DNA of 64,000 bases from Pseudonocardia sp. (GCF_029263155.1 NZ_JAJCYB010000075.1:28247-92246); one strand, 5' to 3'; counted from the stretch's first letter, positions 18,801-32,687 are shown. A program made the numbers and translations. The notes: generated by a model not told the origin, from the sequence alone.

Positions 18801-19979
18801 GTGCACCTGCGACACCTGGCCGTCACCGACTTCCGGTCCTGGGAGCAGGCCGAGCTCGACCTGGAACCCGGCGCCACCGTGCTGGTCGGGCCGAACGGGG
18901 TCGGCAAGACCAACCTCGTCGAGGCCGCGGGCTACCTCGCCACGCTCGGTTCGCACCGGGTCGCCTCCGATGCCCCGCTGATCCGCCGCGGCGCCGAGCG
19001 CGCCGTCGTCCGTGGGGCGGTGGTGCACCACGGACGCGAGCTGCACGTCGAGCTGGAGATCACCGCGGGGCGGGCGAACCGCGCACGGGTGAACCGGGCG
19101 CCGGTGTCGCGCCCGCGCGACGTGCTCGGCATCCTGCGCACGGTGCTGTTCGCGCCCGAGGACCTCGCGCTGGTGCGCGGCGACCCCGGCGAGCGCCGCC
19201 GTTTCCTCGACGAGCTGCTGACCATCCGCCACCCCCGCTACGCGGGCGTCCGCTCGGACTACGACCGGGTGCTCCGGCAACGCTCCGCACTGCTCAAGAC
19301 CGCGCGGGGCGGCCGGGCCGACCTCTCCACCCTCGACGTCTGGGACGGCCACCTCGCCCGCACCGGAGCCGCCCTGCTGGCCGGCCGCCTGGAACTGGTG
19401 GCGGCGATCGCCGGCCCGGCCGCGGAGGCCTTCGCCGAGGTGGCCCCGACGTCGGACCCGATCGCCCTGCGGTACCGCTCCTCCGTCGCGTTGCAGGAAG
19501 GCCACCTTCACGCAACGACACGGCATGACGGTGGCCTTCCTGCAACGAATGCGGCGGAGCTGGAGCCGCTGCTGCTCGACGAGCTCGCCCGGGTGCGGCG
19601 CCAGGAGGTGGAGCGCGGTGTCTGCCTGGTCGGGCCGCACCGTGACGATCTCGACCTGATGCTCGGACCGGGCCCGGCGAAGGGCTACGCAAGCCACGGG
19701 GAGTCCTGGGCCATCGCCCTGTCGCTGAGGCTGGCCTCCTACCGTCTGCTGTGCGCCGACGACGTCGAGCCGGTCCTGATCCTCGACGACGTCTTCGCCG
19801 AGCTCGACACCCGCCGCAGGCGCGCGCTCGCCGACGTCGCCCGGCGCGCGGAACAGGTGTTGATCACGGCCGCGGTCGACGAGGACGTACCCGAGGGTCT
19901 CGCGGGCACGCGCCTCGCGGTGAGCGGCGGATCGGTGGCGCACTCGACGCGAACCGGCTCGTCAGGGGCACGGCAGTGA
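18801..19979 (+). CDS. recF: DNA repair/replication protein RecF
   Basis: 392-residue SMC-like ATPase that loads RecA at gaps. Visible are [21 protein letters not shown] (Walker A), [22 protein letters not shown], the ABC signature region [21 protein letters not shown] and Walker [14 protein letters not shown]. Start GTG 18801. The segment [31 protein letters not shown] is replaced or lengthened relative to the Mycobacterium protein and is encoded by an 18-bp inverted repeat with its loop; the frame stays open through it, so the gene looks functional. Confidence 0.95.
   Translation: MHLRHLAVTDFRSWEQAELDLEPGATVLVGPNGVGKTNLVEAAGYLATLGSHRVASDAPLIRRGAERAVVRGAVVHHGRELHVELEITAGRANRARVNRAPVSRPRDVLGILRTVLFAPEDLALVRGDPGERRRFLDELLTIRHPRYAGVRSDYDRVLRQRSALLKTARGGRADLSTLDVWDGHLARTGAALLAGRLELVAAIAGPAAEAFAEVAPTSDPIALRYRSSVALQEGHLHATTRHDGGLPATNAAELEPLLLDELARVRRQEVERGVCLVGPHRDDLDLMLGPGPAKGYASHGESWAIALSLRLASYRLLCADDVEPVLILDDVFAELDTRRRRALADVARRAEQVLITAAVDEDVPEGLAGTRLAVSGGSVAHSTRTGSSGARQ
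19489..19547. repeat. 18-bp perfect inverted repeat inside recF
   Basis: The arm cgttgcaggaaggccacc (19489-19506) recurs exactly as its reverse complement at 19530-19547 around a 23-base loop. Length 59 bp, located in the variable segment of recF. This looks like a small palindromic (REP/MITE-like) repeat rather than a codon coincidence. Confidence 0.85.
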
Positions 19980-19990
19980 TCTCGCTCAGG

Positions 19991-20020
19991 TGTGGACAAG
20001 GTTGTGGATACTGTGGATAA
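19991..20020 (-). promoter_or_regulatory. Cluster of three DnaA boxes at the recF/dciA junction
   Basis: On the minus strand TTATCCACA (20012-20020), GTATCCACA (20003-20011) and TTGTCCACA (19991-19999) lie in one orientation, two perfect and one with a single mismatch. They overlap the first codons of the DUF721 gene. Confidence 0.85.
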
Positions 20021-20645
20021 CTCGGCACAGGATGGTGACGAACGGCGCGCGCGACCGTCCGTCGCCCCTGGCGGACCGCCCGCCGCGCCCGGATCCCGGG
20101 CGGTTGTCCCCAGCCCTGGGGATGAGGCGACACCGACCGCCGGTCGTGGATCGGACATCGCCCGCGAGGCGCTGCGTGCCGCGCGGGAGTCCTCGGCCGA
20201 ACGCAGGTCGGCCGAGCGCGCCGTGCCGGGGAAGCGACAGGCCTCGGGTCGGGGACGGCGCCGACGCTGGTCCGGCCCGGGACCCGACGACCGGGACCCG
20301 CAGCCGTTCGGGCGCGTCGTCTCGCGGGTGGCGCTGGACCGGGGCTGGTCACCCCGCCTGACCGACGCGACGGTGCTGGGTCGCTGGCCGCAGCTCGTCG
20401 GGTCGGACATCGCCGACCACTGCACGCCCGTCTCGCTGCGTGACGGCGAGCTGGTGCTGCAGGCCGAGTCGACGGCGTGGGCGACGCAGCTGCGCACGCT
20501 GCAGCGCCAGCTGCTGGTGCGCCTGGCCGGGGCCGTGGGCAAGGACGTGGTCCGCCGCATCCGGGTGGTCGGGCCGAGCGGTCCGAGCTGGCGGCACGGC
20601 CCGCGCACCGTCCGGGGCCGCGGGCCGCGCGACACCTACGGTTGA
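19992..20645 (+). CDS. dciA: DciA-like protein (DUF721)
   Basis: 217 residues. The C-terminal DUF721 domain (about 95-190: [55 protein letters not shown] in pieces) is the fold of DciA, which recruits the replicative helicase DnaB where DnaC/DnaI is absent. The N-terminal 90 residues are Arg/Pro/Glu-rich and likely disordered. Matches the position of Rv0004. The start is uncertain: GTG at 19992, 20004 or 20013 are all in frame and none has a good ribosome site; the DnaA boxes lie over all three. Confidence 0.8.
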   Translation: MDKVVDTVDNSAQDGDERRARPSVAPGGPPAAPGSRAVVPSPGDEATPTAGRGSDIAREALRAARESSAERRSAERAVPGKRQASGRGRRRRWSGPGPDDRDPQPFGRVVSRVALDRGWSPRLTDATVLGRWPQLVGSDIADHCTPVSLRDGELVLQAESTAWATQLRTLQRQLLVRLAGAVGKDVVRRIRVVGPSGPSWRHGPRTVRGRGPRDTYG

Positions 20646-20799
20646 GGTTCGCGCGCATCGATGCTGACCAGCCGGAACGCGCCTGAGGCAACTCAGGGCG
20701 AGATGATGGCGCCGCTGGCGGTTCTCATCCCCCGTGCGCGCCGCCGGACTCGAACCGATGACTGTTCGGCGTTCTGTGACGCTTCTGGGCGGGTCCTAG

Positions 20800-22908
<2,109 letters not shown>

Positions 22909-22933
22909 TCCGAGAACCGCGGAAGGAACGACA

Positions 22934-25993
<3,060 letters not shown>

Positions 25994-26052
25994 TCCCCGT
26001 GCACCGCCCATCCCGCGCGCGGGCCGGGGGGATCGCCGCCAGAGGAGTGGAT

Positions 26053-27081
26053 GTGACCGACGAGACGATGACGCCGGAGGAGCAGCCGGACCGTCGCACC
26101 ACGGTGGCGACGGACGAGCAGGCTGCTGCGGCCGGCCAGGCGGCCACCGAGGGGAACCCGGCGTCCGGTGGCCAGGTTCCTCCGGGTCCGGCTCCGGCGG
26201 GTTCCGCGGCGAGCGGTCCGGCCCACGCGGCTGCGGCCGACGGGTCCGGCCCATCCAACGGGTCCGGTCCGGCAGGTGAGTCGTCCGACGCCGCACCTGC
26301 CGCACCTGCCGCACCTGCTCCGTCACCCACCCCGCGGTCCGAGGACGAGTCGCCGCCGGCCCCCGGGGGCCGTGCAGCTGCGGGCCTGCCCGACGCGCCG
26401 ACGGCGCAGATGCGGGTCTCGTCCGGAGCGTCGGCCGAGCAGACGTTCCGGCCCGTGTCCCGCTCCGACGGCCCGTCGCCCGCGCCCGGGCCGGTCCCCG
26501 GACCGGGACCCGACGCCGCCACCCCGCCGCCGTGGCGGCGTATCCCGGGCCGGGACACCTCCCAGGACCGTCGTCCCGGTCCCGCTCAGCAGGTCGGCGG
26601 AGCTCTCGGGGACGGTCCCACGGCGTTCCTGCAACCGCCCGTGCTGTCGCGGTCCACCGCGGAGCCGGGCTCGGAGACCGGTGGCTGGTCGCCGGTGCGC
26701 ACCACCCGCAACCGCCCGCCGCGCCAGGCCGCGCTGCAGTTGCGCCGGCTCGACCCGTGGTCGGTGCTCAAGCTGGCTCTGGTGCTGGCGGTGGTGCTGT
26801 TCTTCGTGTGGCTGGTGGCGGTGGGGGTCATCTTCGGTGTCCTCGATGGGGTCGGGGTCTGGGACCGCCTCAACGGCACCTACGCCGACCTGGTGTCCGG
26901 ACAGGCCCAGACCGGGACGGCGCCGCTCATCAGCGCGGGTCGTGTGTTCGGGCTCGCGGCCGTCATCGGTGCGGTCAACAGCCTGCTGTTCGCAGTGGCC
27001 GTCACCATCGCGGCGTTCGTCTACAACGTGTCGGCGGATCTCGTGGGCGGTATCGAGGTCACCCTGTCCGAGCGCGACTGA
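26053..27081 (+). CDS. DUF3566 transmembrane protein (Rv0007 type)
   Basis: 342 residues: a long Pro/Ala/Gly/Ser-rich, probably disordered cytoplasmic N-terminus (1-225), then the DUF3566 domain starting LRRLDPWSVLKLALVLAVVLFFVWLVAVGVIFGVL in its first helix (about 235-262), a short outer loop, and a second helix (about 300-325, LAAVIGAVNSLLFAVAVTIAAFVYNVSADLVGG). Always found after gyrA in actinobacteria; its role is not established as far as I know. The GTG at 26053 follows agaggag; an upstream GTG at 25999 has no such site. Confidence 0.85.
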   Translation: MTDETMTPEEQPDRRTTVATDEQAAAAGQAATEGNPASGGQVPPGPAPAGSAASGPAHAAAADGSGPSNGSGPAGESSDAAPAAPAAPAPSPTPRSEDESPPAPGGRAAAGLPDAPTAQMRVSSGASAEQTFRPVSRSDGPSPAPGPVPGPGPDAATPPPWRRIPGRDTSQDRRPGPAQQVGGALGDGPTAFLQPPVLSRSTAEPGSETGGWSPVRTTRNRPPRQAALQLRRLDPWSVLKLALVLAVVLFFVWLVAVGVIFGVLDGVGVWDRLNGTYADLVSGQAQTGTAPLISAGRVFGLAAVIGAVNSLLFAVAVTIAAFVYNVSADLVGGIEVTLSERD

Positions 27082-27151
27082 GCCCGCCCTCGCAGGAGGT
27101 ATCCGGTTGCGGGCGCTCGGAGACGCTGGGGTAGCCTCGTGTCCGCCGCAG

Positions 27152-27225
27152 GGGCCTATAGCTCAGTTGGTTAGAGCGCGTCGCTGATAACGACGAGGTC
27201 GGTGGTTCAAATCCACCTAGGCCCA
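27152..27225 (+). tRNA. tRNA-Ile (GAT)
   Basis: Full cloverleaf: acceptor GGGCCTA pairs with TAGGCCC, D arm AGCTCAGTTGGTTAGAGC, anticodon stem CGTCG/CGACG around loop CTGATAA (anticodon GAT) and T arm GGTTCAAATCC. CCA is not encoded. A TAGCCT -10 lies at 27132-27137. The gyrA, DUF3566, tRNA-Ile, tRNA-Ala order is typical of actinobacteria. Confidence 0.97.
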
Positions 27226-27266
27226 CTCCTCGACCCGCCGGCCCACACCACAGGACGTGATCCTCG

Positions 27267-27380
27267 ATGAAGAAGTTGCTCACGGTCGTCGTCGCACTCG
27301 CCGCCGGCGCGGTGGTCTTCTCGAAGATCCGTGGTGCCCGTGCGGAGAGCGACCTCTGGCACGAGGCCACCAACCGCTGA
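27267..27380 (+). CDS. DLW-39 family small protein
   Basis: 37-residue protein reading MKKLLTVVVALAAGAVVF then SKIRGARAESDLWHEATNR. One short membrane-type helix, then a basic turn and the ESDLW motif that names the DLW-39 family, found between tRNA-Ile and tRNA-Ala in many actinobacteria. Function unknown. It lies in the 204-bp space between the two tRNA genes and has a weak agga site upstream. Confidence 0.85.
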   Translation: MKKLLTVVVALAAGAVVFSKIRGARAESDLWHEATNR

Positions 27381-27429
27381 GCCCGGCCCCGCCCCGCTCC
27401 TGCTGAGCGGGTACCGTCCTGCTCGACAC

Positions 27430-27505
27430 GGGGACGTAGCTCAATTGGCAGAGCACCGCCTTTGCAAGGCGGGGGTTAGGGGTTCGATTCCCCTCGTCTC
27501 CACCA
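27430..27505 (+). tRNA. tRNA-Ala (TGC)
   Basis: Acceptor GGGGACG pairs with CGTCTCC (one G-T), D arm AGCTCAATTGGCAGAGC, anticodon stem CCGCC/GGCGG around TTTGCAA (anticodon TGC), T arm GGGGTTCGATTCCCC, and an encoded CCA (27503-27505). Confidence 0.97.
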
Positions 27506-27656
27506 GCCTGATCCAGCAACAAGAGCTATCTGCCGGACGTCGTTCTCGATCGACACCAGCCACGAACAATGACGACCGTGAGGCCGGGGCCTGGAGCAAA
27601 GTGGGCCACAGCGTGCGCAGGTGGTTCCCGCAGGGCGGTGCGGGTACGCCGGGTAC

Positions 27657-28355
27657 ATGGTGATGTTGCGGCGGACCACGCCGGACGAGGAGCGCCGGAC
27701 CGTGCTGGCGGCCGGTCGTGCCGTGACCCTGCGCGCCGTGCGTCCCGAGGACGCCGCGCTCCTCGTGGAGGGCTTCGAGCGGCTGAGCGCGGAGTCGCGG
27801 TTGCGCCGGTTCCACTCCCCGCTGCCCGGGCTCGCGCCCGGGCAGGTGGAGTTCCTGACCCGGGTGGACCATCACGACCACGAGGCCATCGTCGCCACCA
27901 TCGGTGGTCTCGGCGCGGAGACGGGCGTCGGCGTCGCGCGGTACGTCCGTTCCCGGACCGACCCCGACGAGGCCGACGTGGCGGTGACCGTGTCCGACGA
28001 GTGGCAGGGCCGCGGCCTGGGCGCGGCCCTGCTGCGGCGGCTCGGCGAGCGCGCCGTCGACGAGGGGGTCACCCGCTTCACCGCCGACGTGCTGGCCGTC
28101 AACTCGGCCATGCTGCGGTTGCTGCGGGTCCTCGGACCCACCACCGCCGAACGTGCGGGACCGGAGGTGTGCGTCACGGTCGAGCTGACACCCGGGCAGC
28201 CGGGCCCGGCTGCCCCGTCCTCGTCGGGGTCGGACGGCGGGGGGTCTGTCGGGAGGACCGGACACCGCAGGCGCCACCGCGGCCGCGTCGAGGAGCGGCC
28301 GGCGGCGGGGGAGGGTCCGACCTGGACCCGCTCCGCCCGCCCGACGCCCTGGTAG
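27657..28355 (+). CDS. GNAT family N-acetyltransferase
   Basis: 232 residues. The GNAT core runs from AVTLRAVRPEDAALLVEGFERLS (about 24) through VAVTVSDEWQGRGLGAALLRRL, where V/ExWQGRGLG is the acetyl-CoA pyrophosphate loop, to FTADVLAVNSAMLRLLRVLG. The N-terminal LSAESRLRRFHSPLP pattern resembles the acetyltransferase domains that modify lysines on acyl-CoA synthetases, but the substrate is unproven. The last 55 residues are a Ser/Gly/Arg-rich tail. Start is ATG 27657 or 27663; no strong ribosome site. It borders the gene graveyard. Confidence 0.75.
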   Translation: MVMLRRTTPDEERRTVLAAGRAVTLRAVRPEDAALLVEGFERLSAESRLRRFHSPLPGLAPGQVEFLTRVDHHDHEAIVATIGGLGAETGVGVARYVRSRTDPDEADVAVTVSDEWQGRGLGAALLRRLGERAVDEGVTRFTADVLAVNSAMLRLLRVLGPTTAERAGPEVCVTVELTPGQPGPAAPSSSGSDGGGSVGRTGHRRRHRGRVEERPAAGEGPTWTRSARPTPW

Positions 28356-28389
28356 GCGGAGGCGCCGCCCGGGCGAGCCCACCGCTCGA

Positions 28390-28640
28390 GCCGCTGCAAC
28401 CACGGCGGGCAGCCCCCAGCCCGGCGCCACCACGGCCGCATGGCTGACCAACCCGCCGGGTAGCGGTGACGATCCCGGCGGCCACGGCCGGCCCGGGCAC
28501 GTCCTCCGGGCTGGTCTCGGGCGGGATCAGCACGATCGGGGCGCGCCCGTCGGCGTCGGCGATCCCGGTGGCCTCCTCGGAGGTGAAGACCGCTCGCCCG
28601 GTGACGCGCCCGGGCGACGCCCCCAGCCTGCACGCGACCG
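28390..28640 (-). pseudogene. Fragment of a pyruvate phosphate dikinase-like gene
   Basis: On the minus strand the mobile phosphohistidine domain of PPDK is readable: LGASPGRVTGRAVFTSEEAT, then IVLIPPETSPEDVPGPAVAAG and IVTAT; a one-frame shift at about 28452 is needed to continue with GGLVSHAAVVAPGWGLPAVV, which contains the catalytic SHAAVVA histidine region. Both ends are missing. A decayed remnant, not a gene. Confidence 0.8.
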
Positions 28641-28644
28641 GCTC

Positions 28645-28746
28645 GCCACGGTCTACCTCCCCAGCGGCCCGGCCTACCACGCCGCGCCGATCTGGTTCCT
28701 CCAGTCGGTGCACCAGGCTGGCGGGACGGTCGTGCTGATGCCGCGC
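28645..28746 (+). pseudogene. Fragment of an acyl-CoA synthetase (AMP-binding) gene
   Basis: 34 codons on the plus strand read ATVYLPSGPAYHAAPIWF then LQSVHQAGGTVVLMPR, the P-x-Y-H-x-A ... GGTVVLM segment of FadD-type AMP-binding enzymes. It abuts the PPDK remnant on one side and the RibD-like remnant on the other, with no start or end of its own. Confidence 0.65.
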
Positions 28747-28979
28747 TCAGCGATGGCGACGGCGGCGCGATCTTCATCCACGAGAGCGCCGAGCTGGCTC
28801 GGCGGCTGTCCGACGCGAGTCTGATCGACCGGTACGACCTGCTCGCCTTTCCCGTGCTTCTCGGTAGCGGGAAGAGCCTGTTCGGCCGGGCGGACCGGGA
28901 CAAGCACATGCTGGCGCCGCGGGAATCGGAGAGCTGCTCGAACGGGATCCTGAAGCTGGTCCACGACGTACAGCGCTGA
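28746..28979 (+). pseudogene. C-terminal fragment of a dihydrofolate reductase-like (RibD_C) gene
   Basis: 77 codons ending in TGA at 28977-28979. The pattern ESAELARRLSDASLIDRYDL, LLAFPVLLGSGKSLFG and a short C-terminal strand GILKLVHDV matches the end of RibD_C/YwjB-type reductases. The N-terminal NADPH-binding half is absent and no start is available. Confidence 0.75.
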
Positions 28980-28984
28980 TCCAG

Positions 28985-29093
28985 GGCGAGGGCGATCCGG
29001 CCGCCGTCGCCCTCGCGCTGCTGTCCGACCGTCTGCCCCGCATAGCAGCTCAGCGCCCGGGCCGGATGCGGCTCGTCGAAGTAGCCGAGCGCA
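28985..29093 (-). pseudogene. C-terminal fragment of an AraC-family regulator
   Basis: The minus strand reads CDALGYFDEPHPARALSCYA then GQTVGQQ, matching the second helix-turn-helix of AraC regulators (LGYxDxxHFxRxFKxxxGxTPxxY). The rest of the gene is missing; it abuts the stop of the DUF998 gene. Fourth remnant in a row. Confidence 0.65.
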
Positions 29094-29747
29094 TCACACC
29101 CGGCGGGAGGACCCGAGCAGACCGGCCCCGAGTGTGCCGACTCCCGACAGCCACAGCACGACCGCCGCCCAGTTGAGCAGACCCCACCACGGGTGCAGCG
29201 GTGCCCCGGCAGGCAACGCGAGCAATGAGTGGAGCGGGACGACGACCGCGATGGCGACGGCCAGCACCAGCAACGGGGTCGCCCAGGCGCGCCAAGCCGG
29301 GTCGGCCGCCATCCTGCGGGACAGGACCACGAAGCCGGCGACGGCCCCGACGAACACCAGCAGGAAGTGGGGCGGGGCCGGGCCGGTCACCCCGGCCAGT
29401 ACGGGACCGACGGCACTGACCCCCATCAGGATCGGTCCGGCGGATCCCCAGCGGGTCGGGCGGATGCCCCGGTGCAGCCCGGCCGCCCAGACAGCCACGA
29501 GGACGCCGAGCGCGACCAGGTTCACGCGCTGCACCCAGCCGGTCGGACCCTCGGCCAGCGCGACCACCGGCTCGGCCACGGCGTCGTAACCCGGCCGGGC
29601 CAGGCCCAGGGCCGCCGAGACCAGGACGAAACCGGCGGAGCCGAGGATGCCCGCCCATCCGGCAGCCGCGCGCAGGCGCCGCCGTGCCGTATCGAACCGC
29701 CCGCCGGCTCCCGCAGCGGTGCCGCTCGTCGTGCTTCCCATGTCCAT
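29094..29747 (-). CDS. DUF998-type integral membrane protein
   Basis: 217 residues with about six hydrophobic helices (starting AGWAGILGSAGFVLVSAALG and VQRVNLVALGVLVAVWAAGL; then PILMGVSAVGPVLAGV, FLLVFVGAVAGFVVL, PLLVLAVAIAVVVPLHSLLAL and NWAAVVLWLSGVGTLGAGL). The spacing and the early GY/EPVVAL loop fit DUF998 proteins, whose function is not known to me. ATG 29747 has aggagg six bases upstream. It follows the methyltransferase gene after 36 bp, so both are probably one operon. Confidence 0.7.
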   Translation of the reverse strand: MDMGSTTSGTAAGAGGRFDTARRRLRAAAGWAGILGSAGFVLVSAALGLARPGYDAVAEPVVALAEGPTGWVQRVNLVALGVLVAVWAAGLHRGIRPTRWGSAGPILMGVSAVGPVLAGVTGPAPPHFLLVFVGAVAGFVVLSRRMAADPAWRAWATPLLVLAVAIAVVVPLHSLLALPAGAPLHPWWGLLNWAAVVLWLSGVGTLGAGLLGSSRRV

Positions 29748-29783
29748 GATCCACCTCCTGCTGTGCGTTCTGTGTCGCCGGAC

Positions 29784-30626
29784 TCAACACACGGTTCCGG
29801 TGCCGATGTTGACCTGGGCGCTGAGTACTGCCCCCGGGGCTCCTGCGGATCGCTCGCGAAGCGTTCCCTCGAGTACGCGGACGACCTCGGCCTGCTGCCC
29901 GTCGTCGAGGGCGGCGGCCGTCTGCGCGCCGATGGGGTGGCTGGCGGTGAAGGTGTCCCAGAGATGGCGCGCGGAGTCGAACGCCGACTCCCAGGTGAAC
30001 GGGTCGATCCGGATCTCGCGCAGGCCCGCGTCGACCATCCGCTCGCGCAGCACGTCGGGATGCGCCGCCTGGAACGGCAGCGGCGGCGGGTCGGTCGGCA
30101 GCGGCATGGCACCCGGTACCGCGGCGCGGACCGCGCCGGCGCAGAACACGATGAACTCGACCGTCGGGAGCGGACCGAACGCGGCGATCACCACCCGCCC
30201 CCCGGGTCGGGTGACCCGCACCAGCTCGGCGAGGCCGCGCTCCATGTCGGGGAACACCGATACGCCGTTCACCGAGGCCGCGACGTCGAAGGTGTCGTCG
30301 TCCAGATCGAGGGCGTTGCCGTCCATGATCCGGCCGCGCACGGAGGACAGCCCCTCGGCGAGCGCCCGCGCGGTGAGGCGTTCGATCATGGCCGGGGCGA
30401 GGTCGGTCGCGACGACGTCGGCGCCGATCCGGGCCGCCGGGATGGTCAGGGCCCCGCTGCCGGCCCCCACGTCGAGCAGTCGGGTGCCGGGGCGCAGCCC
30501 GAGACGGAGCACCACCTCCCGGCCGAGAACCATGCTCTCCGGGGTGACGAACCGGTCGAACCCGTCGGCGACCGCGTTCCACGCGTCGCGGATCTGTTCG
30601 AGGCCCGGTGCCTGCTGCGTGGTCAT
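29784..30626 (-). CDS. Class I SAM-dependent methyltransferase (UbiE/Methyltransf_11 type)
   Basis: 280 residues. The SAM site is TRLLDVGAGSGALTIPAARI (about 49-68) with the acidic ATDLA at the end of strand 2; motif II is DVAASVNGVSVFPD and motif III RVTRPGGRVVIAAF. An N-terminal AWNAVADGFDRFV helix resembles UbiE/small-molecule methyltransferases. The acceptor is unknown. ATG 30626 follows aagggga. It lies downstream of the large LuxR regulator (155-bp gap), which may control it. Confidence 0.85.
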   Translation of the reverse strand: MTTQQAPGLEQIRDAWNAVADGFDRFVTPESMVLGREVVLRLGLRPGTRLLDVGAGSGALTIPAARIGADVVATDLAPAMIERLTARALAEGLSSVRGRIMDGNALDLDDDTFDVAASVNGVSVFPDMERGLAELVRVTRPGGRVVIAAFGPLPTVEFIVFCAGAVRAAVPGAMPLPTDPPPLPFQAAHPDVLRERMVDAGLREIRIDPFTWESAFDSARHLWDTFTASHPIGAQTAAALDDGQQAEVVRVLEGTLRERSAGAPGAVLSAQVNIGTGTVC

Positions 30627-30781
30627 GGCGAACTCCCCTTGCTCGGTGGCCGACCGACGGCCGGCGTGTGCACGTCCCGGACAGGGTCGAACTGGTGAGG
30701 GGGGTGCTGCTTCGGGCGATGTGTGTATCCCGCGACGTGGCGGCGGATGGGTGATCCTGTGTAGGCGCCGCGCGGTCGTCG

Positions 30782-32422
30782 CTAGGCCAGCTCGTGCCGG
30801 ACGGCATAGGCGGTGGCGGCGGCACGTGAGGTCACTCCGAGCTTGCCGAAGATGTTGCTGACGTGCCGGGCCACCGTCTTCTCGCTGATGATCAGTCTGT
30901 CGGCGACCTCGCGGTTGGTCGCACCGGTCGCGACCAACCCGAGCACCTCCACCTCGCGGGGGCTCAGCCCGCCTGGCGCGTCCGGCGTCGTCGTCCCGGA
31001 CAGCTCGGCGACCCGGGCCAGCGACGGGGTGGCGCCCAGCTGCTCGAACACACGCCGCGCCGCGTCCAGCTCCATGCTCGCGGTGTCGTGGTCGGCCAGC
31101 TCCCCGCAGGCCTGGGCCATCAGCACCCGCACCCGGGCGGCCTCGTACGGCGCGTCGAGCTCCTGCCAGGCCGTCCATGCGCGGCGCAGTACCCGGCAGG
31201 CGGCCCGGGCGTCACCGTCAGCGAGCAGGACGGCACCGCGTGCGGACCCGGCGACCGCGCGCAGGTAGGGGGCGTCGAGCTCCCCGCCGAGCTCGTCGAG
31301 CTCTTCGACCGCCGGCCGGGCCGCGGCGACGTCGCCGGAGGCCAGCACGATCTCGACGAACGCGGACAGCACCCGGGAGCGCTTCACGCGGTCGCCCTCG
31401 GCCTCCGCGACCACGCGTCGGATGGCCGCCACCGCGTCCGGGACCCGACCCTGGGCCAGGCGCAGCAGGGCGAGGCCGGGATGAACGGAGTGCCCGGACT
31501 CACCCGCCGTGCGGTAGGACTGCTCGGCCCGCGCGAAGTCCCCGCGCAGCCGCAGCAGCTCGGCCTGCTGGTAGTGCGCCATGCCGAGCACCGGGTCGCC
31601 CGGCGGGTCGGCGAGATGCGAGCAGGCCTGCTGCACCTCCACCATGGCGTCGGACCACTCGCCCCGCAGCTGCATGATCTCCGAGCGGTGGACCAGGCAC
31701 TGGCCCCGGTAGGGCTTGAGGTCCTGCTGGTCGGCGCACCAGCGACTCAACGCCACGGTCCACTCCTGTGCCCGCCCCCAGTCGAACACGTCGCGGCACG
31801 CGATGATCAGCGCGCAGTAGACGATCCCGGCGGCGACGTGCGAGACGTCGCCGGTGGTCACCGCGACCATCGCCTCGTCGAGCATCGACACGCCACGGTG
31901 GACCTCTCCCATCGCGACCAGCGCCTGGCCGCGGCCCAGCAGGCTCAGCGCGACGAGGTCGGGGTCCCCGAAGCGACGGGCGATGCCCGCCGCCTCGCCG
32001 AAGACCTCGAAGGCCGCAACCGGGTCGCCGGACCCCATGGTCTGCAGCGCCGCGGGAATCATCAGGTACCCGTGTTCGACGCTGTCCGACGCCTGCTCGT
32101 CCAGCAGGCTCCCGGCCCGGCCGAGCCAACCCCCGCCCTCGGCGTACCGGGCGCGCTGCACCAGGAACATGCCGACCCAGAACGCGCACCGCACGGCGCG
32201 GCCGGTCTCGCCCTGGTCGAGGAACGCGTGGTGGGCCCGCTCCAGACTCGCGACGGCCGCCTCGTCGCGCCCGATCAGGTGGGCGGCCATCCCGAGCCGG
32301 TCGAGGTCGGGCGCGTCCAGCGGGCTGTGCTCGTCGGCCGCCGAGAGCACGTCGTAGGTGTCCTGCCAGGCCCGTCGCGCGTACGCCTCACGGCCGCGCA
32401 TCACCGTGTCGGTGGGATGCAT
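30782..32422 (-). CDS. LuxR-family regulator with TPR-like sensor region
   Basis: 546 residues. Residues 15-470 are all-helical, with repeated A-x-x-x-L-x-x-A patterns typical of TPR repeats (for example AHLIGRDEAAVASLERAHHAF and RGDFARAEQSYRTAGESG), and the C-terminal 65 residues are a LuxR/GerE helix-turn-helix: GGLSPREVEVLGLVATGATN then REVADRLIISEKTVARHVSN. There is no N-terminal P-loop, so it is not a full-length LAL/MalT regulator. Start ATG 32422 follows ggagag. Probably regulates the downstream methyltransferase-DUF998 pair. Confidence 0.85.
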   Translation of the reverse strand: MHPTDTVMRGREAYARRAWQDTYDVLSAADEHSPLDAPDLDRLGMAAHLIGRDEAAVASLERAHHAFLDQGETGRAVRCAFWVGMFLVQRARYAEGGGWLGRAGSLLDEQASDSVEHGYLMIPAALQTMGSGDPVAAFEVFGEAAGIARRFGDPDLVALSLLGRGQALVAMGEVHRGVSMLDEAMVAVTTGDVSHVAAGIVYCALIIACRDVFDWGRAQEWTVALSRWCADQQDLKPYRGQCLVHRSEIMQLRGEWSDAMVEVQQACSHLADPPGDPVLGMAHYQQAELLRLRGDFARAEQSYRTAGESGHSVHPGLALLRLAQGRVPDAVAAIRRVVAEAEGDRVKRSRVLSAFVEIVLASGDVAAARPAVEELDELGGELDAPYLRAVAGSARGAVLLADGDARAACRVLRRAWTAWQELDAPYEAARVRVLMAQACGELADHDTASMELDAARRVFEQLGATPSLARVAELSGTTTPDAPGGLSPREVEVLGLVATGATNREVADRLIISEKTVARHVSNIFGKLGVTSRAAATAYAVRHELA

Positions 32423-32687
32423 CGCTCTCCCTCGCGGGAGTGGTGATCGGTGCCCGAGCCGCTCCCACTGCCGTCGTCCTGTTGCCTGGGCCGGTCCCCG
32501 CCGCAGCCTGCCGTGCCGCAGTTTCGTGGGGGAGCCGCCGAGGAGCAACCCCACCGGTGGAGCACCGCCGTGGGCCCAGACCTACCATAACGGCGAGATC
32601 AACACGAGCCACCGCGCGAGCGTCGGCTCCACAGGCACGGTCGGACGCGCTGCCGGCTCGCTCGTGACGGTGGAATGCCGGGAGTGC

